Shown: piece by piece, positions 53,304 to 64,000 of the stretch
Layout of the letters: each line of letters starts with the position of its first letter
Numbering within the stretch: the stretch's first letter is position 1
Source of the DNA: Aricia agestis
Taxonomy: Eukaryota; Arthropoda; Insecta; Lepidoptera; Lycaenidae
Length of the DNA: 64,000 nucleotides
Direction: 5' to 3'
Assembly (NCBI RefSeq): GCF_905147365.1
Contig: NC_056425.1
Coordinates: 3,789,501 to 3,853,500, forward strand
Program-made: the position numbers and the translations under genes
The notes under the pieces: model-generated
Told to the model about the DNA's origin: nothing
Database searches by the model: none
What the model saw: only the letters and a program-made list of their open reading frames with translations

Positions 53304-53316
53304 AACTCTTGGGGCG

Positions 53317-53382
53317 TACGTGTAGTGATATACTTAATAATACGTTGAGTCCAACGTATTATTAAGTATATCACTACACGTA
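53317..53382. repeat. Perfect 31-bp hairpin with 4-base loop
   Basis: tacgtgtagtgatatactta + ataatacgttg, loop agtc, then the exact inverse ending 'tcactacacgta'. No mismatch in 31 pairs. It lies in the intron of the piggyBac-like remnant, about 50 bases from its exon 1. Confidence 0.9.
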
Positions 53383-53509
53383 AAAAAGCCAACGTAACGT
53401 ATAAAATTTAAAATAAAATTCAATATACTTACTGAATATCCTCGATATCTACACCAAATACATCAGCCAGCTGTTGCTGATCGATGGTAGGGCGATCCCA
53501 AGTAGACAT

Positions 53510-55007
53510 GGTAGAAGCACTAAACACTAATAACAATAAAAGCTATCGTGACACGTGCGTGACACGTTTTGCCACGATCGACGAACGTCCGTCTTGTCGT
53601 GATTCGGATAGCCGACTGATAAACAAGCATTCCATCCCCATCGAACCCAAGCGGCACCCGGGGGCCGGGTGACGCATAAAGCTGCGTCCTCATTTGTAGC
53701 ATCTTCATGTATCAAGAGCCATGTTAGCCGTATCGTTAATCGTATCGCCTACTTATATTATGTAACATTTAAAGTATTTTTTTTTTAATTATTTCATGTC
53801 GTATTTTTAGGGCGTGTCTTGTAAAAAACGCGTCCATCCTTATCTATCAATTACTGTATCATGTCGGTGTATCGACTTTGACTTTGTGCGGCCAGGCTTA
53901 CCATGGACGTATAGATAGACATACATACCACAATGGGCAATGGCAGGTGAAATACTCGAAATAATCGCGTATCAAATGCGTTCACGTCTAAAGTTGTTCT
54001 ATATGACGCGTATCGACCCTTTTGATGATCGTGAAGAAACCGACACAGGATGGGTCGCAGTGTATCACGTTCATATCGCGAGACAGTATCTTGATGCAGT
54101 ATCAAAATACGTCCATACCACCGATCGTGAATTCGCGTATATACGAGGTGTATGAAGATACGCTGCTACTGTCAAAGCCACGGAACGGAGATTGAAACGA
54201 GCCAAAAATGCTACAAATGTGGACCCAGCTTTACAATTGAAAATCTATTGTGTAGAGCAAAAAAAATCTTTTGTGCGCGCGCTTGGGTGTCATAAATTAA
54301 GCACTCGCAAAAATATTATGAATTATGCCCCTCACTTTGCTAGATATTGAACTAGCCAAATAGCAAAACATTTCGGCATCTTTGAAAAGTAATTTCCAGT
54401 TGTAAACAGTGGCTTGTATTCGGTGTTATTTTGTAGTTTTCGGCAACAGAAAGAAGTGTCGGCATGAGCAAAGCGATTGTTTGTATAGAACAATACCGTG
54501 TTTTGGTCACGTTGTGGTTAAATTAATTAACACGTGTTCAGTTTGATTTCTTTGAGTGTATTAAATATTATCAACCTCATATTATATTTTGTGAGTGTGA
54601 CTTTGTAACACCTCAGACACCTCAGACCAAATAAAAAGTTTTTATTTGGTCTGAGCAAAACACGTAGAATTTCCGTGCGTAGAATATATTACATATAAGT
54701 ACGCAATGATTTACTTGATACCTCACACGCATGGGTTAGATGAAAAAAAAATGGTTTCAGTTGTACCTATGGGGACCCCTAAAATTTTTAATATTTTTTC
54801 CATTTTTGTATTAAAATCTTAATGCGGTTTACAGACTACATCGAATGACAAAGTTTCAATAGAATAGCTCTTATAGCTTCGGAAAAAACTGGCTGTGATG
54901 ACATGGAGACATGACGAATCTATAAGGGTTCCGTGCAGCAGAAGCACTTGAAATACTCAAAATATTCTTAATTATATTTGATAGTTATTAACAATAAAAT
55001 AATTATC
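53510..55007. other. Gene-free stretch
   Basis: Short overlapping ORFs on both strands (53484-53715, 53851-54155) have no motif. The sequence is less AT-rich between 53520 and 54200. No gene supported. Confidence 0.35.
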
Positions 55008-55036
55008 TATACTAATATTATAAATGCGAAAGTATC

Positions 55037-55095
<59 letters not shown>

Positions 55096-55205
55096 CGCTT
55101 TCACGCCAAAACTACTGAACCGATTGCAATGAAATTTTGTACACAGTTATTCTAGAGTCTGAGAAAGGACATAGGCTACATTTTGATGTGGGAAAATATC
55201 TTATT
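55008..55205 (+). repeat. Interspersed repeat family A with long (TCTG)n
   Basis: tatactaatattataaatgc is followed by about 60 bases of pure ctgt repeats and the 'tttcacgccaaaactactga' block. Confidence 0.6.
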
Positions 55206-55224
55206 TCCATGAAAATATCGATGA

Positions 55225-55400
55225 AAATTACTTCGCATTGCGCGTGGCCAGCGCTCATCCCGGGGGTCCTGGGTTCGAGTCCCGCAGGCGGAACAAAAAG
55301 TTTTCAATGTTCCTGGGTCTTGGATGTGTATTAAAATAATATTTAAAAAATCTTAAATATATTTTATGTATAATATTATAAAAAATCCAGAAATATATCG
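55225..55400 (+). repeat. tRNA-derived SINE-like fragment
   Basis: 'gcgcgtggccagcgctcatc' and 'tcctgggttcgagtcccgc' give A-box-like and clear B-box sequence. 'aggcggaacaaaaagttttc' follows in place of a tRNA acceptor arm, and the unit ends in AT-rich sequence. It is not a functional tRNA. Confidence 0.55.
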
Positions 55401-55896
55401 ACGCGATGCAATGAACATTTTAGTTCTAATACGATTCAACAGATGGCGCTTTTTTTTTACTTCGTTGGAACATAGAACTAATCATACTTATTAGTTATTA
55501 TGTTTTTGTTTATAGTTTTTAATACGTTAGAATATTATGTTTAATAATATTATCACTTGCTATAATAATAATCAATCTATCTTATCTTATAGAACTCCTA
55601 CTGCATTTCTAAGGAGTTCGAGTGTGTTGTGTTGGCCTATATTCCATCCAGAAAATATATCAATGCAATCAACATTTTAATTCTAATATATGAAAACAGA
55701 TGGCGCTTTATATTTTACTTCATTATTATAACAGAACTAATCATACCTACTTTATTATATATTATTGTTTTTATTCATAACTAGCTGTTTCCCGCGACTT
55801 CGTCCGCGTGGACTTTAGTTTATAGCGCGCGGTGTCAACAAAATTTGTGTCAAATTTAAAAACTTTTTAAAACCCTGGTAAGTGGTACCCCTCTTA

Positions 55897-55969
55897 GGGC
55901 CGCGCTACACCGGAATGGCAGCGCTGAAAGTGCTCGCCTCGCCGCTGCCATTCCGGTGTAGCGCGGCCC
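55897..55969. mobile_element. 73-bp fold-back element flanked by TTA
   Basis: gggccgcgctacaccggaat + ggcagcg pairs exactly with cgctgccattccggtgtagc + gcggccc across a 19-base loop. TTA is present on both sides (55894-55896, 55970-55972). Confidence 0.75.
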
Positions 55970-56013
55970 TTAATTAATCAAAATACCCAAAAACAGCTGT
56001 GCAGTATGCACAT

Positions 56014-56215
56014 AATCTGTACTAATATTATGAATGCGAAAGTATCTCTGTCTGTCTGTCTGTCTGTCAGTCTCGCTTTCACGCCAAACGCCAAAACTAC
56101 CGAACCGATTGTAATGAAATTTTGTACACTGATAGTCTAAAGCCTGAGAAAGGACATAGGCTACTTTTTTACTGGAAAAAAGGGTTGTAAGGGTCGTAAA
56201 TTTGTTCAAAAAATT
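56014..56215 (+). repeat. Interspersed repeat family A
   Basis: Starts tactaatattatgaatgcga with a ctgt tract, continues 'cgctttcacgccaaacgcc' and ends near 'cgtaaatttgttc'. Confidence 0.55.
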
Positions 56216-56389
56216 CATAATAGATGGCGCCGTGCGTCTTCTACATCGCGCTGACGCTTGCTCAAAAGTCTTTCTATAAGAGGTGGTATCATCTTACATT
56301 TAAGTCTCGATTTTTTTCGATTGTTATATCTATTCTACGGTATTAAATAACTCAGTACTTTATCTGTGCAGGCAGTGACGTAACCTTAA

Positions 56390-56529
56390 GACCAAATTTC
56401 ACCAACGACTGTTAAAGTTAATGCTCGAATTAGTATCACGTTAGCTGTTTTGTTTTTCATATGAATGAAAGAGAAGACAGGATATTTTAACAAGCTGTTA
56501 ACACTAACAGACATTGGTGAAATTGGGGC
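56390..56529. mobile_element. 140-bp Harbinger-like MITE, copy 2
   Basis: Same structure and length as 2769-2908 with scattered substitutions. TAA is duplicated at both sides (56387-56389, 56530-56532). Confidence 0.75.
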
Positions 56530-59320
56530 TAAACCTATCAATGATAAATAGTTTATGGGTAAAGTTGTGTAATTGGGGGGCTAAATAAGCTTTAAAATTT
56601 GGCATAATATATAAAGTTTAACATACAAAAATGAAGTACTTATTGTTTGCACACTGCACAGCTGTATTGATTTAAGGGTTACCAGGGTTTTTTTATAAAA
56701 GCTTTTGACACCAATTTTGTTGACATCGCGCGCTATAAACTGAAGTCCACGCGGACGAAGTCGCGGGCAACAGCTAGTTAATAATAAAATAAATATACAA
56801 GGGGCTCCCATACAAAAAAAACAATTTTTGGCCTATTTTTTCTCTATAACGGTACGGAACCCTTCGTGCGCGAGTCAGACTCGCACTTGGCCGATTTTTG
56901 CCATTTGGCTACGGAACTCTAAAAAGGTTAAATGGATCAATTTACTTCGATAGTTTTATTTTTTTATTGGTCTACCAGCGCCAAATAAGAAAAAAATCGA
57001 TTAGTCGTAGGAGATACAACTCGTTTATTATTCAAACATTTAAATTGTTCTAAAATGCAACTCTATTTATTGTTTTATTTGATTTAATTTAAAAATTAAT
57101 GTGTCCCTACCGGGCGGTACTCGCGCACGGCTGTGTTGCGTAGCGCCGATCGCGCCAAGCGTGTCCGGGCGCACACGCCTAGTGCTATCGGATCCGAGAT
57201 AGACGCCAGTGCGCAGAAGCCGCCAGGTGGGTCAAATTTAGCAAAGCGGGCTTTGTTTGAAAATAGGTTAGCAGTGAAAGTGTTAATCAGTAACAAAAAT
57301 ACAAGCAATACTTTATACTTGAAAAAAATAAATGTAATGTTTTTAAAAATCTTGTTTTTATTTATTTTTTACAACATTAATACTCTGGAAGAAAATCGGA
57401 GTGCAAACATTCTTCATGTTTCTGAGTCTTTGCATTAATACACTTTCAATCAATGAGTTTCTAAAATAGTAACATAGAATATCATTGCTTTCAATCACTT
57501 CAATATAGCAAGTCCTTTCCTCCCTCTTGAAAGTAAGTACTCGTTTTGTTTTGCTCAAAATGGGGGCAAAATAATTTTAACTTTTTTACCCCTTTCATCT
57601 AAGACTTGCTTACTTGAAAAACCTATTTTATTCAAACTCCTATCTCCAGCTTCTAAAAGATCAGTTAAACCAGATGTAGTATCTGGTTTATTGTCATTTG
57701 TGAGTCACTGTTTCTTCCACCTGATACTTTGGATTTAAATGAAATAGGTAGTCTATGGAACTATCACTGCAAGTTTTGTCGTCGGGTTTTGGAGATCATG
57801 GTGGTCCATCATTCATCAACACTAAAACAATAGTTAGGTACTCAATTAAAATCTTTATAAAATGCAACTCAAATAAAATTGATTTCACTGATAATGCAAT
57901 TTTATCGAATCACATACTTTTTCATTTTTACAGCAGCTATCTGATCTAATTTCCTAGTGGATTTAGGAAAAACATTAAATTTGTACTGACTACCTATTTT
58001 TGCTGTTATTTTTGCAGTCTACGATAAAAAAAAACCATTAATTTAAGACAAATTTCTAAAAATTTCAAAACAAGATTGACAAGCTCACAGATTACTAGTA
58101 TATATTTGTAGGACAAGCTTGTTTGACTACGACTGGGTTGCACCCAATGAGTTTCTAAAATATAGTAAGTTACTCTATGGTTAGTAACATAGAATATCAT
58201 TGGTTGCACCAGAGTCGTGGGTAAAGTTAAAGTTATGGTTATAGTTAAGGTAAATTTAACTTTAACTTTGCCCGGAGAAATTGACAGATGACAGCTGATC
58301 CAACAAGGTTATACATGCGCGTGGGCGGGGGCGCTGCTGGTAAAGGAGAACTGTCAAAAATTGCGGCTTTTGTTTTGGCCTTGTCGAGCTCTATGGTTTT
58401 AGTTAAATAATAAAAGTTAGAAAAAATAAATATTTGAAAGCCAATTTATCACTAAAATATGCCATAAATCATGAGTTCGATTTTTTTTTCTCTAACATTT
58501 GAAAAAAAAAATTCTCTGGCTTCATACTAATCTGACCTATTCTTCATAGGAAAATTGTTATAACTTCTAAACTATCTGGCTTAGAGCATTGAAGTAAAAA
58601 ATTTATTTAAGATAAAAACCTCCTCTATCTTTATAAAATAAAAAAGAACCAGTTTAATGTGCTAGATTTTTCACAAAAAGCCATTAATTAAAAAATACAC
58701 AATTTTTTTTCTTAAACTTTGGTTTTTCTATGTTTAATTCCACGAAATTTATAACATATTGCCTGTGTAAACGTAGTCCACAAGTTTAGCTATCAAATGA
58801 GACCTTTTTTATCTTCATAGGATATTTACATGAGAAGTAATGATCAGATTAGTGTGAAAGCCCGAGAAACACTAAAATGGCTGCCATTTTACAACCGTGG
58901 GAGAGAGAAAAAATTTGAGGGCCAATTTGTCGATAAAATAAGCCATAGATCATGACATTAAAGGATCGGACACCGGTGTCGGGACACATTGTATAAAATA
59001 GTTCTGTCAATAAAATTATGATTCTATAATTTTTTTTTTCATTTATATGTGACTTCACACTCGTGTAAAGCTATTTATTTATATAGTATTTATTGCTAAA
59101 TTGTTTGGTTGGTTCAATGATACATCATTGTGTTGGTTGCTATTTCAAACTTTGAAGGAAAAGTTGTGGTTCATGGCAAAACCCAGAGTATTTACTATTC
59201 TGACTTGCGTAAAATGAAATATCATGGAATAATTACGGATCAATAGTCAATACATGATAAAGATATTATCATGGATCGATAATATGACAATTTATGATTG
59301 TAAACTTCTAACAAAGACGT
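56530..59320. other. Repeat-rich intergenic stretch
   Basis: Contains a family C fragment (about 56780-56900), a GC-rich island (57105-57225, see findings) and an inverted aaagttaaagtta / taactttaacttt pair (about 58221-58272). No coding exon is supported. Confidence 0.4.
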
Positions 59321-59349
59321 TAACAAGGCGGAACAGCTGTCACTGTCAC

Positions 59350-59403
59350 TCTGCTTAACTGTCACCGTCAGTCACCGACAGTGACCTGTGACAGTTAAGC
59401 AGA
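59350..59403. repeat. 17-bp inverted repeat
   Basis: ctctgcttaactgtcac and gtgacagttaagcagag enclose 20 bases that themselves contain cgtcagtcaccgacag, so a compound hairpin is possible. It lies about 1 kb upstream of the GON4L-like ATG. Confidence 0.75.
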
Positions 59404-59429
59404 GAAATGGAAACAAAAATAGAGGCGAA

Positions 59430-60186
59430 GCATACGCTAAGGAAGCTGTTACAACAGGCGCACTAACTCATTACCAGTTATACTGTCAGGATCTGATTCC
59501 GGTGGCGAAAAAACATTTATATATTACGTGGAATAGAGAATGGGCCAGCTCAAGTAACATAAAAGGCAAACATTACTTTGACATTCAAAGTGAAGTTCCA
59601 GTAAGGCCTTGGTTCTTTAAATACGCGCAAAGCAGCAAAACGGTTTGCTCAACTGTTTGCCAAGTTAGGTTGGGTCATTGCTGTTCCCCAGTGTTTTTAG
59701 TAAAAATAAGGGTCAAGGATAGTTCTCTTTGTGAGTGTGGCCTAGATGAGGGTACCTTGGACCATATCTTTTTCTGCTGTCCCAAAAACCAGTCCTCCCT
59801 TTATGACCTCCTCCCTACCAATATTCCTCGCCCTATGAATTTTAAATCAATTTTATGCTATGTAAATACCTCTTTTATTGATATTCTGTGTACATATATT
59901 CGTTTACAAATATATACTAGTAATCTGTGTATTCGTTCCATAGACATAATATATACTTCTAACAATATAAAATTGTGATGTTTTACTAACCTCTATATGT
60001 TTGTGTTTGTTTTAGATATATTCAACAGAATTTAAGTGATTATTAGATACTGTACCTTGTTTCTTCACCGGACCTGCAACATATATACTAGTAATCTGTG
60101 ACCTGCAATATAGAGCAAAGTCTACCCAAAATCAGTCTGACATTGGCAACTCACTGAGGCCGCCATAAAAAAAGAAGAAGAAGAAG
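59430..60186 (+). mobile_element. 5'-truncated LINE with target-site duplication
   Basis: The coding part (to 59978) reads AKEAVTTGALTHYQLYCQDL, QVRLGHCCSPVFLVKIRVKD and the zinc-finger-like CECGLDEGTLDHIFFCC, the region after RNase H in I/Jockey-group elements. The 3' end has gccgccataaaaaaag and an (aag)n tail. atagaggcgaa is duplicated on both sides (59419-59429, 60187-60197), so the ends are exact and this is one truncated reverse-transcription insertion. Confidence 0.85.
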
Positions 60187-60450
60187 ATAGAGGCGAAACG
60201 TAAATTTGGTGGAATTTTATTATTTACATAATTGAGGTTTTTAAAAAGCTTTTAAACAATTTAATTATCGCGCCTAATGTTTCAACATCTTAAAGTGAAA
60301 GACTGAAGTAAAACTATGAATTCTGTGTAGTAAAAGTGTAACATAAGTTTACAGTTGCGGTTTGCGAATGATTGTTATATTTTAACGTATATTTCTCTTC
60401 CTATAAACAATGAAATTAGTTATGTTTTTACCTAAACAAGCTTAATAAAA

Positions 60451-63070
60451 ATGGAAGAAAAAGGCAATGAAAAGGTTTTATTAAAAGATGCAAAAAGTCC
60501 CGATACAAAAAGTAGAAAAAGAGACATGGATGAATCAGATAACGAAGAAGAATTAGTAATAGATACTAGTCCTAATACAAGAAGCAAGAATAAAAATAAA
60601 AACCGTAGTCGGAAACGGAAAAGGTAATACTTATATTTTTATTCAAAAATACTAATGTTTTTCCTATGTAACTATGTTTTTGTGAGTCTTCATTATAAGT
60701 CTCAAGTTTCCTCGTTTTGCCATGATAGGATAAGCACAATAATGTCAATCATGGGCTTCAGAACATGCCACTTTATGTTTACTATAGCCTATTTTTATCC
60801 ATCATGGACCAAAGTGGAGAGATATTAAATGCACATTATTAAATGTACATTTTAAATCCCATTTGTTGTTCATTTGTTGAAATGCCTACAGGTTAACGAG
60901 CACTAGCAGTACTGAGTTTGTTTTAACTTCAAACACATTGGAATTGGAGAAGAATTTACAGGCATCAGCTTTGAAAAACAATCTAGATGATACCAGTGTG
61001 AAGAAAATAATTAAAGTAAGTTTAATGCTACACTAATCACTATTAACATAGAATTTTGTATAACTAAGGCATAGATCAGGGGTCACCAAATGGCGGACAG
61101 TGGTCCACATCCAGACCACCGACCCATTGTATGCGGACCGAGCATTTTCGAAGGTGAACTTCGTTAAAAATAAATTTCGGTCTTGACTTACTGATGAACA
61201 TCTCCAGGATTTAATGTCAATATCTTGCACCAATTTCACTCCAAACAATTCTCATTGATATGTAAATAAATATCTTTGTAATTTCCGTAATTACCTTTGT
61301 TAAATATTTTTTTTAATCAAAAAATATTGTGCGGACCGCGAAGGTCATTTCTTTTCTTAAATGGACCCCGAGCGAAACTAATTGGTGACCCCTGGCATAG
61401 ATATACAGTGTATTTTTTATTAATAAGAAGATTATTACATTAAGACAGCATTGAAATATATTATTAAAACTGTGTTGCTGTAAATAATGCTTTGGCCTTA
61501 ATATTCTTCTTAGTTCTTCTTCTTCATGTAAAGTTTTATTAAATTATAATTAATGAAATATGTAGTAATGTATATTATAGCTAAACCATGTCACACAAAC
61601 AATAATGAATGTTAATATATTTTTCAAGTTTTACTAAATCAAATGAAATCTACTTCATTAAAATATATAGGTTAATCATTACATAAAACACTTTTTTTTT
61701 TACAGAAAGTGGTAACTAACGACCATGTGTTGGCGCTTGTGAAGCTCCGTGAGGAAGAGGAGGCCTCCAGCACAGATGAGGATATTCCGACATTAACCAG
61801 ATCCAAGGCTAAGTATGTATTAGTGGTTTGGCTTTTATTTTTAGCTGACTGCCAAAAATGAGGTTTCTCAATTCAATTGTATGCTGTGTTATCAATTGAG
61901 TTATGAATGCAGATTGCAGTCATATTGTTTAGATCACATTTTAGAACAAGACTACTTATTAATTTAAAACAAGAAGAATTGAAGTGTTTAGTAAGTTATG
62001 AGTTGTTACCTGCTTTGTAGTCTTCTATTATAAATATTTTAAAACCTTATAGGACCATCAAGAAGGTCCCCCGGGTGACGGCACCATGGAACCTGCAGCT
62101 GGAGCCGATAGAGCATATCCCGGTGAAGACGAGACCTGAAGTGGAGGCTCTCATTGCCCAAGAACTACCTGACGATGAAGATGACGAGGAATATAATCCT
62201 ACCAATGATGATATACCTGTAAATATACATTTTCTTGTGTCCGGATGTTGACTTTAACATAAATCATAAATACATTTTGCCAGGTTAAAAATTATTTGAG
62301 TAACACATAAAATTTTGCTTCTTTTGGATTGGAAATAGTTTAATTCACACGAAATATTAGTTCAGCGGTTTAGGTGCGAATAAGTAATATATCTATCTCA
62401 CAAGAGAGAGAGAGAGAGAGAGAGCCATGCTTCGGCACGAATGGGCCGGCTCGACCGGTGAAATACCACGAGCTCACAGAATACCGGCGTGAAACAGCGC
62501 TTGCGCTGTGTTTCGCCGAGTGAGTGAGTTTACCGGGGCCCAATCCCCTACCCTATTCCCTTCCCTGCCCTCCCCTATCCCATTACCTCTTAAAAGGCCG
62601 GCAACGCACATGCAGCTCTTCTGATGCTGGGAGTGTCCGTGGGCGACGGAAGTTGCTTTCCAGCAGGTTTGCTCGTTTGCCCCCTTATTTCATAAAAAAA
62701 TAACATTGAGGCGTGAAGTGTTTCGTGCTCCACTGCAGTGTAGTTACACCGACTATGGCTTCACTTTTAACCGGGGCCGGATTTATATTTTTTTTGAGTA
62801 TAGGCCACTTTAATTTTGTCGCCCTATGTACGAACTCTGTCGCATCCTAGGATGCTGCCGCTCCCCATAGGACGCTGCAACCCATAGGCCATGGCCTATA
62901 CTGCCTATACATAGCTGCTTTTAACAGTAAACATGAAATTGTTTTAGAGTGACGACGATCACATAGAGTCGTGTAGTGATCTGGAGTCGCAACCGCGCAC
63001 ACCGGCGACGCCGCGTCCGACTGAGGAGTCGCCTAAAGTCGTGAAAGACGGACCGTTCGTAGTACCACAG
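60451..63070 (+). CDS. GON4L/Mute-like nuclear protein, first five exons (gene continues past the window)
   Basis: The exons are 60451-60623, 60892-61015, 61706-61812, 62053-62218 and 62948-63070; all have GT/AG borders and agreeing phases (231 residues so far). The N-terminus is charged with a basic patch likely to be a nuclear localisation signal (KNKNKNRSRKRKR). Exon 3 ends LTRSKAK. Exon 4 reads KVPRVTAPWNLQLEPIEH, VKTRPEVEALIAQELPDDED and EEYNPTNDD. Exon 5 is acidic then Pro/Thr-rich (PRTPATPRPTEE). The LIAQELPDD..DEEY.P arrangement is what I recall from GON4L and Drosophila Mute, a co-regulator in histone gene control. No catalytic motif. The identity is moderate; the gene model is firmer than the name. 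Confidence 0.65.
62421..62700 (+). repeat. SINE-like repeat family B in the GON4L-like intron 4
   Basis: Follows a short (ga)n tract and runs from 'gagagccatgcttcggcacg' to 'gcccccttatttcataaaa', in gene orientation. Confidence 0.65.
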
Positions 63071-63848
63071 GTAAACTTAATCTTAAGTATAAATAAAATT
63101 CTCGTGTCACAATGTTAGGCCGCGTACTCCTCCGAAACGGCTTTACTGACTTTAACCAAATTTTATATGCATATTCAGAGGGTCGGAGGGAATCGCCTAC
63201 TGGGTACTTTTTAACCGACTTCCAAAAAACGAGGAGGTTATATGTTCGGCTGTGGATATATATTTTTTATATTGATAAGTGCATTTGTTGAATAAATAAT
63301 AGTAAATTATTACAACTCGAGACTGACCGCGACTATTGTTTGTGCGACGGGATAGCGATCGACGTTGCCATGGTGACATACTTATTTAGTCACTTCAATG
63401 AAATAATACGGGCGAAATACTTTATTATGGCAAAGAAACGTTTGCCTGGACAACTAGTATAAGATAAATCTTTATTCTTAACAATATTCTTTGTTGCTGG
63501 TCATTATTACCTCTAAAAGAATGGTATACAGGAGAACTTTCAGCTTTAAGAATCTCTGGCTGCTGGCTGATTAGGCCAAAACATCTGAATATGACGACTT
63601 CGATAGTAATTTAACGTTGTTAGTGGCGGCCGAAAAGGAAGATCTTCCGACCGAGAGAGATAGCATGCTCGGTCAGGCCGAAGCCCACTGACGTCATTTC
63701 AGACGTTGTATATAACTTGCCGTTCTTCGAAACTTCGATAGCGCGATGCAGGATTGTTAGGCGAATTGTGGGCACCGCCACAGCAGATTACAAGATAGAA
63801 CAAAAAAGTCGGGCTGTCGCTAGCTCTTACATACCAATACCATATCTT
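63071..63848. other. Intron of the GON4L-like gene, no exon seen
   Basis: Holds a repeat starting 'aaccgacttccaaaaaacga' also seen near 8728 and 11880. No further exon could be placed before the window ends. Confidence 0.35.
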
Positions 63849-64000
63849 CGAGGGGCGATCAAAAAGTAATGACAATGAGTATAATAAAATAACGATTCTA
63901 GTTTAAATTTTATTTATTTTTCTGCGTGGTCTCCTAACAAGTCGATACATTTAGTCCAACGCTTCTCTAAACCTAAGATACCCTTTAAAAAAAATCTTTA
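63849..64000 (-). mobile_element. Mariner element, C-terminal end, cut by the window edge
   Basis: On the - strand the frame ending at the stop 63916-63914 reads LGLEKRWTKCIDLLGDHAEK, the typical last residues of a mariner transposase. Beyond it, 'gaggggcgatcaaaaagtaa' near 63850 is the probable terminal repeat. This copy is separate from, and oriented opposite to, the mariner at 12.4 kb. Confidence 0.75.

Larger units (their letters stand above)
50595..53509 (-). pseudogene. piggyBac transposase N-terminal remnant, two exons
   Basis: Exon 1 is 53509-53433 (ATG, MSTWDRPTIDQQQLADVFGV, donor CA|gtaagt). Exon 2 is 51198-50595, in phase, giving 226 residues. An acidic Ser/Glu/Asp region (GSSSAESEDTSEDSGPEDAE) precedes the piggyBac N-terminal domain (NVEEMAIFLALLFHMGTIKL, YWSTHPLFSLCFKNYMSRDR, LLILRCLSFQN). 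It ends just before the place where the first catalytic Asp region (DESM-like) would begin. It cannot be an active transposase. The clean splice sites and intact N-terminal frame leave domestication open, but loss of the 3' part by decay is simpler. Confidence 0.7.

Noticed and set aside
53144..53392. 82-codon ORF with hydrophobic stretch
   Set aside because: It runs through a candidate MITE end and half of a perfect hairpin, so it is unlikely to be a gene.
55235..55300. tRNA gene
   Set aside because: A B-box and part of a T arm are present, but no complete cloverleaf or acceptor stem; it continues into sequence typical of a SINE.

Overview
The window looks like nuclear DNA of a moth or butterfly. 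It is AT-rich, its genes are split by introns with GT/AG borders, and it is crowded with short interspersed repeats, MITEs and mariner, piggyBac and LINE debris of the kind common in lepidopteran genomes. The species cannot be named from sequence alone. Everything here comes from reading the sequence; no database search was run.

Four host genes can be supported. (1) On the + strand, 11281-17288 encodes a membrane-anchored GH20 beta-N-acetylhexosaminidase of the fused-lobes (FDL) type, in two coding exons. (2) On the - strand, 22442-48047 is a very large gene whose 18 coding exons can be joined with a consistent reading frame (about 2854 residues). It is the NuMA/LIN-5/Mud spindle-orientation protein (mushroom body defect): a small N-terminal globular domain, about 2200 residues of coiled coil, a LGN/Pins-binding motif and a basic tail. 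A second 3' end inside exon 12 (stop at 29972) replaces the Pins-binding tail with a hydrophobic membrane segment. (3) On the + strand, 48773-49759 encodes a three-exon Nudix hydrolase of the NUDT2 (Ap4A hydrolase) type, divergent from mud across about 0.7 kb. (4) On the + strand, from 60451 to beyond the window, are five exons of an acidic nuclear protein that resembles GON4L/Mute. fdl and mud converge tail to tail, with poly(A) signals about 60 bp apart near 22.4 kb.

Mobile DNA explains most of the rest. A 6.19 kb Ty3/gypsy LTR retrotransposon (40731-46920) with LTRs that read as identical sits antisense in mud intron 2. Its gag-pro junction carries the slippery heptamer GGGAAAC, and a second frame change separates pro from pol. 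A decayed mariner in the fdl intron is itself split by a 252 bp hAT-type MITE. A two-exon piggyBac transposase remnant (50595-53509), a 5'-truncated LINE with an 11 bp target duplication (59430-60186), a LINE ORF1-like fragment in mud intron 9 and a mariner C-terminus at the right edge complete the coding mobile elements. At least a dozen unrelated short inverted-repeat elements lie between and within the genes, several of them near-perfect palindromes, many flanked by TTA, TAA or TTAA duplications.

Layout: 1-11.2 kb repeats and upstream region of fdl; 11.3-17.3 fdl; 17.3-22.4 MITE-rich sequence, possibly long fdl 3' UTR; 22.4-48.0 mud; 48.8-49.8 NUDT2-like; 50-60.2 transposon remnants; 60.4-63.1 GON4L-like; 63.9-64 mariner.
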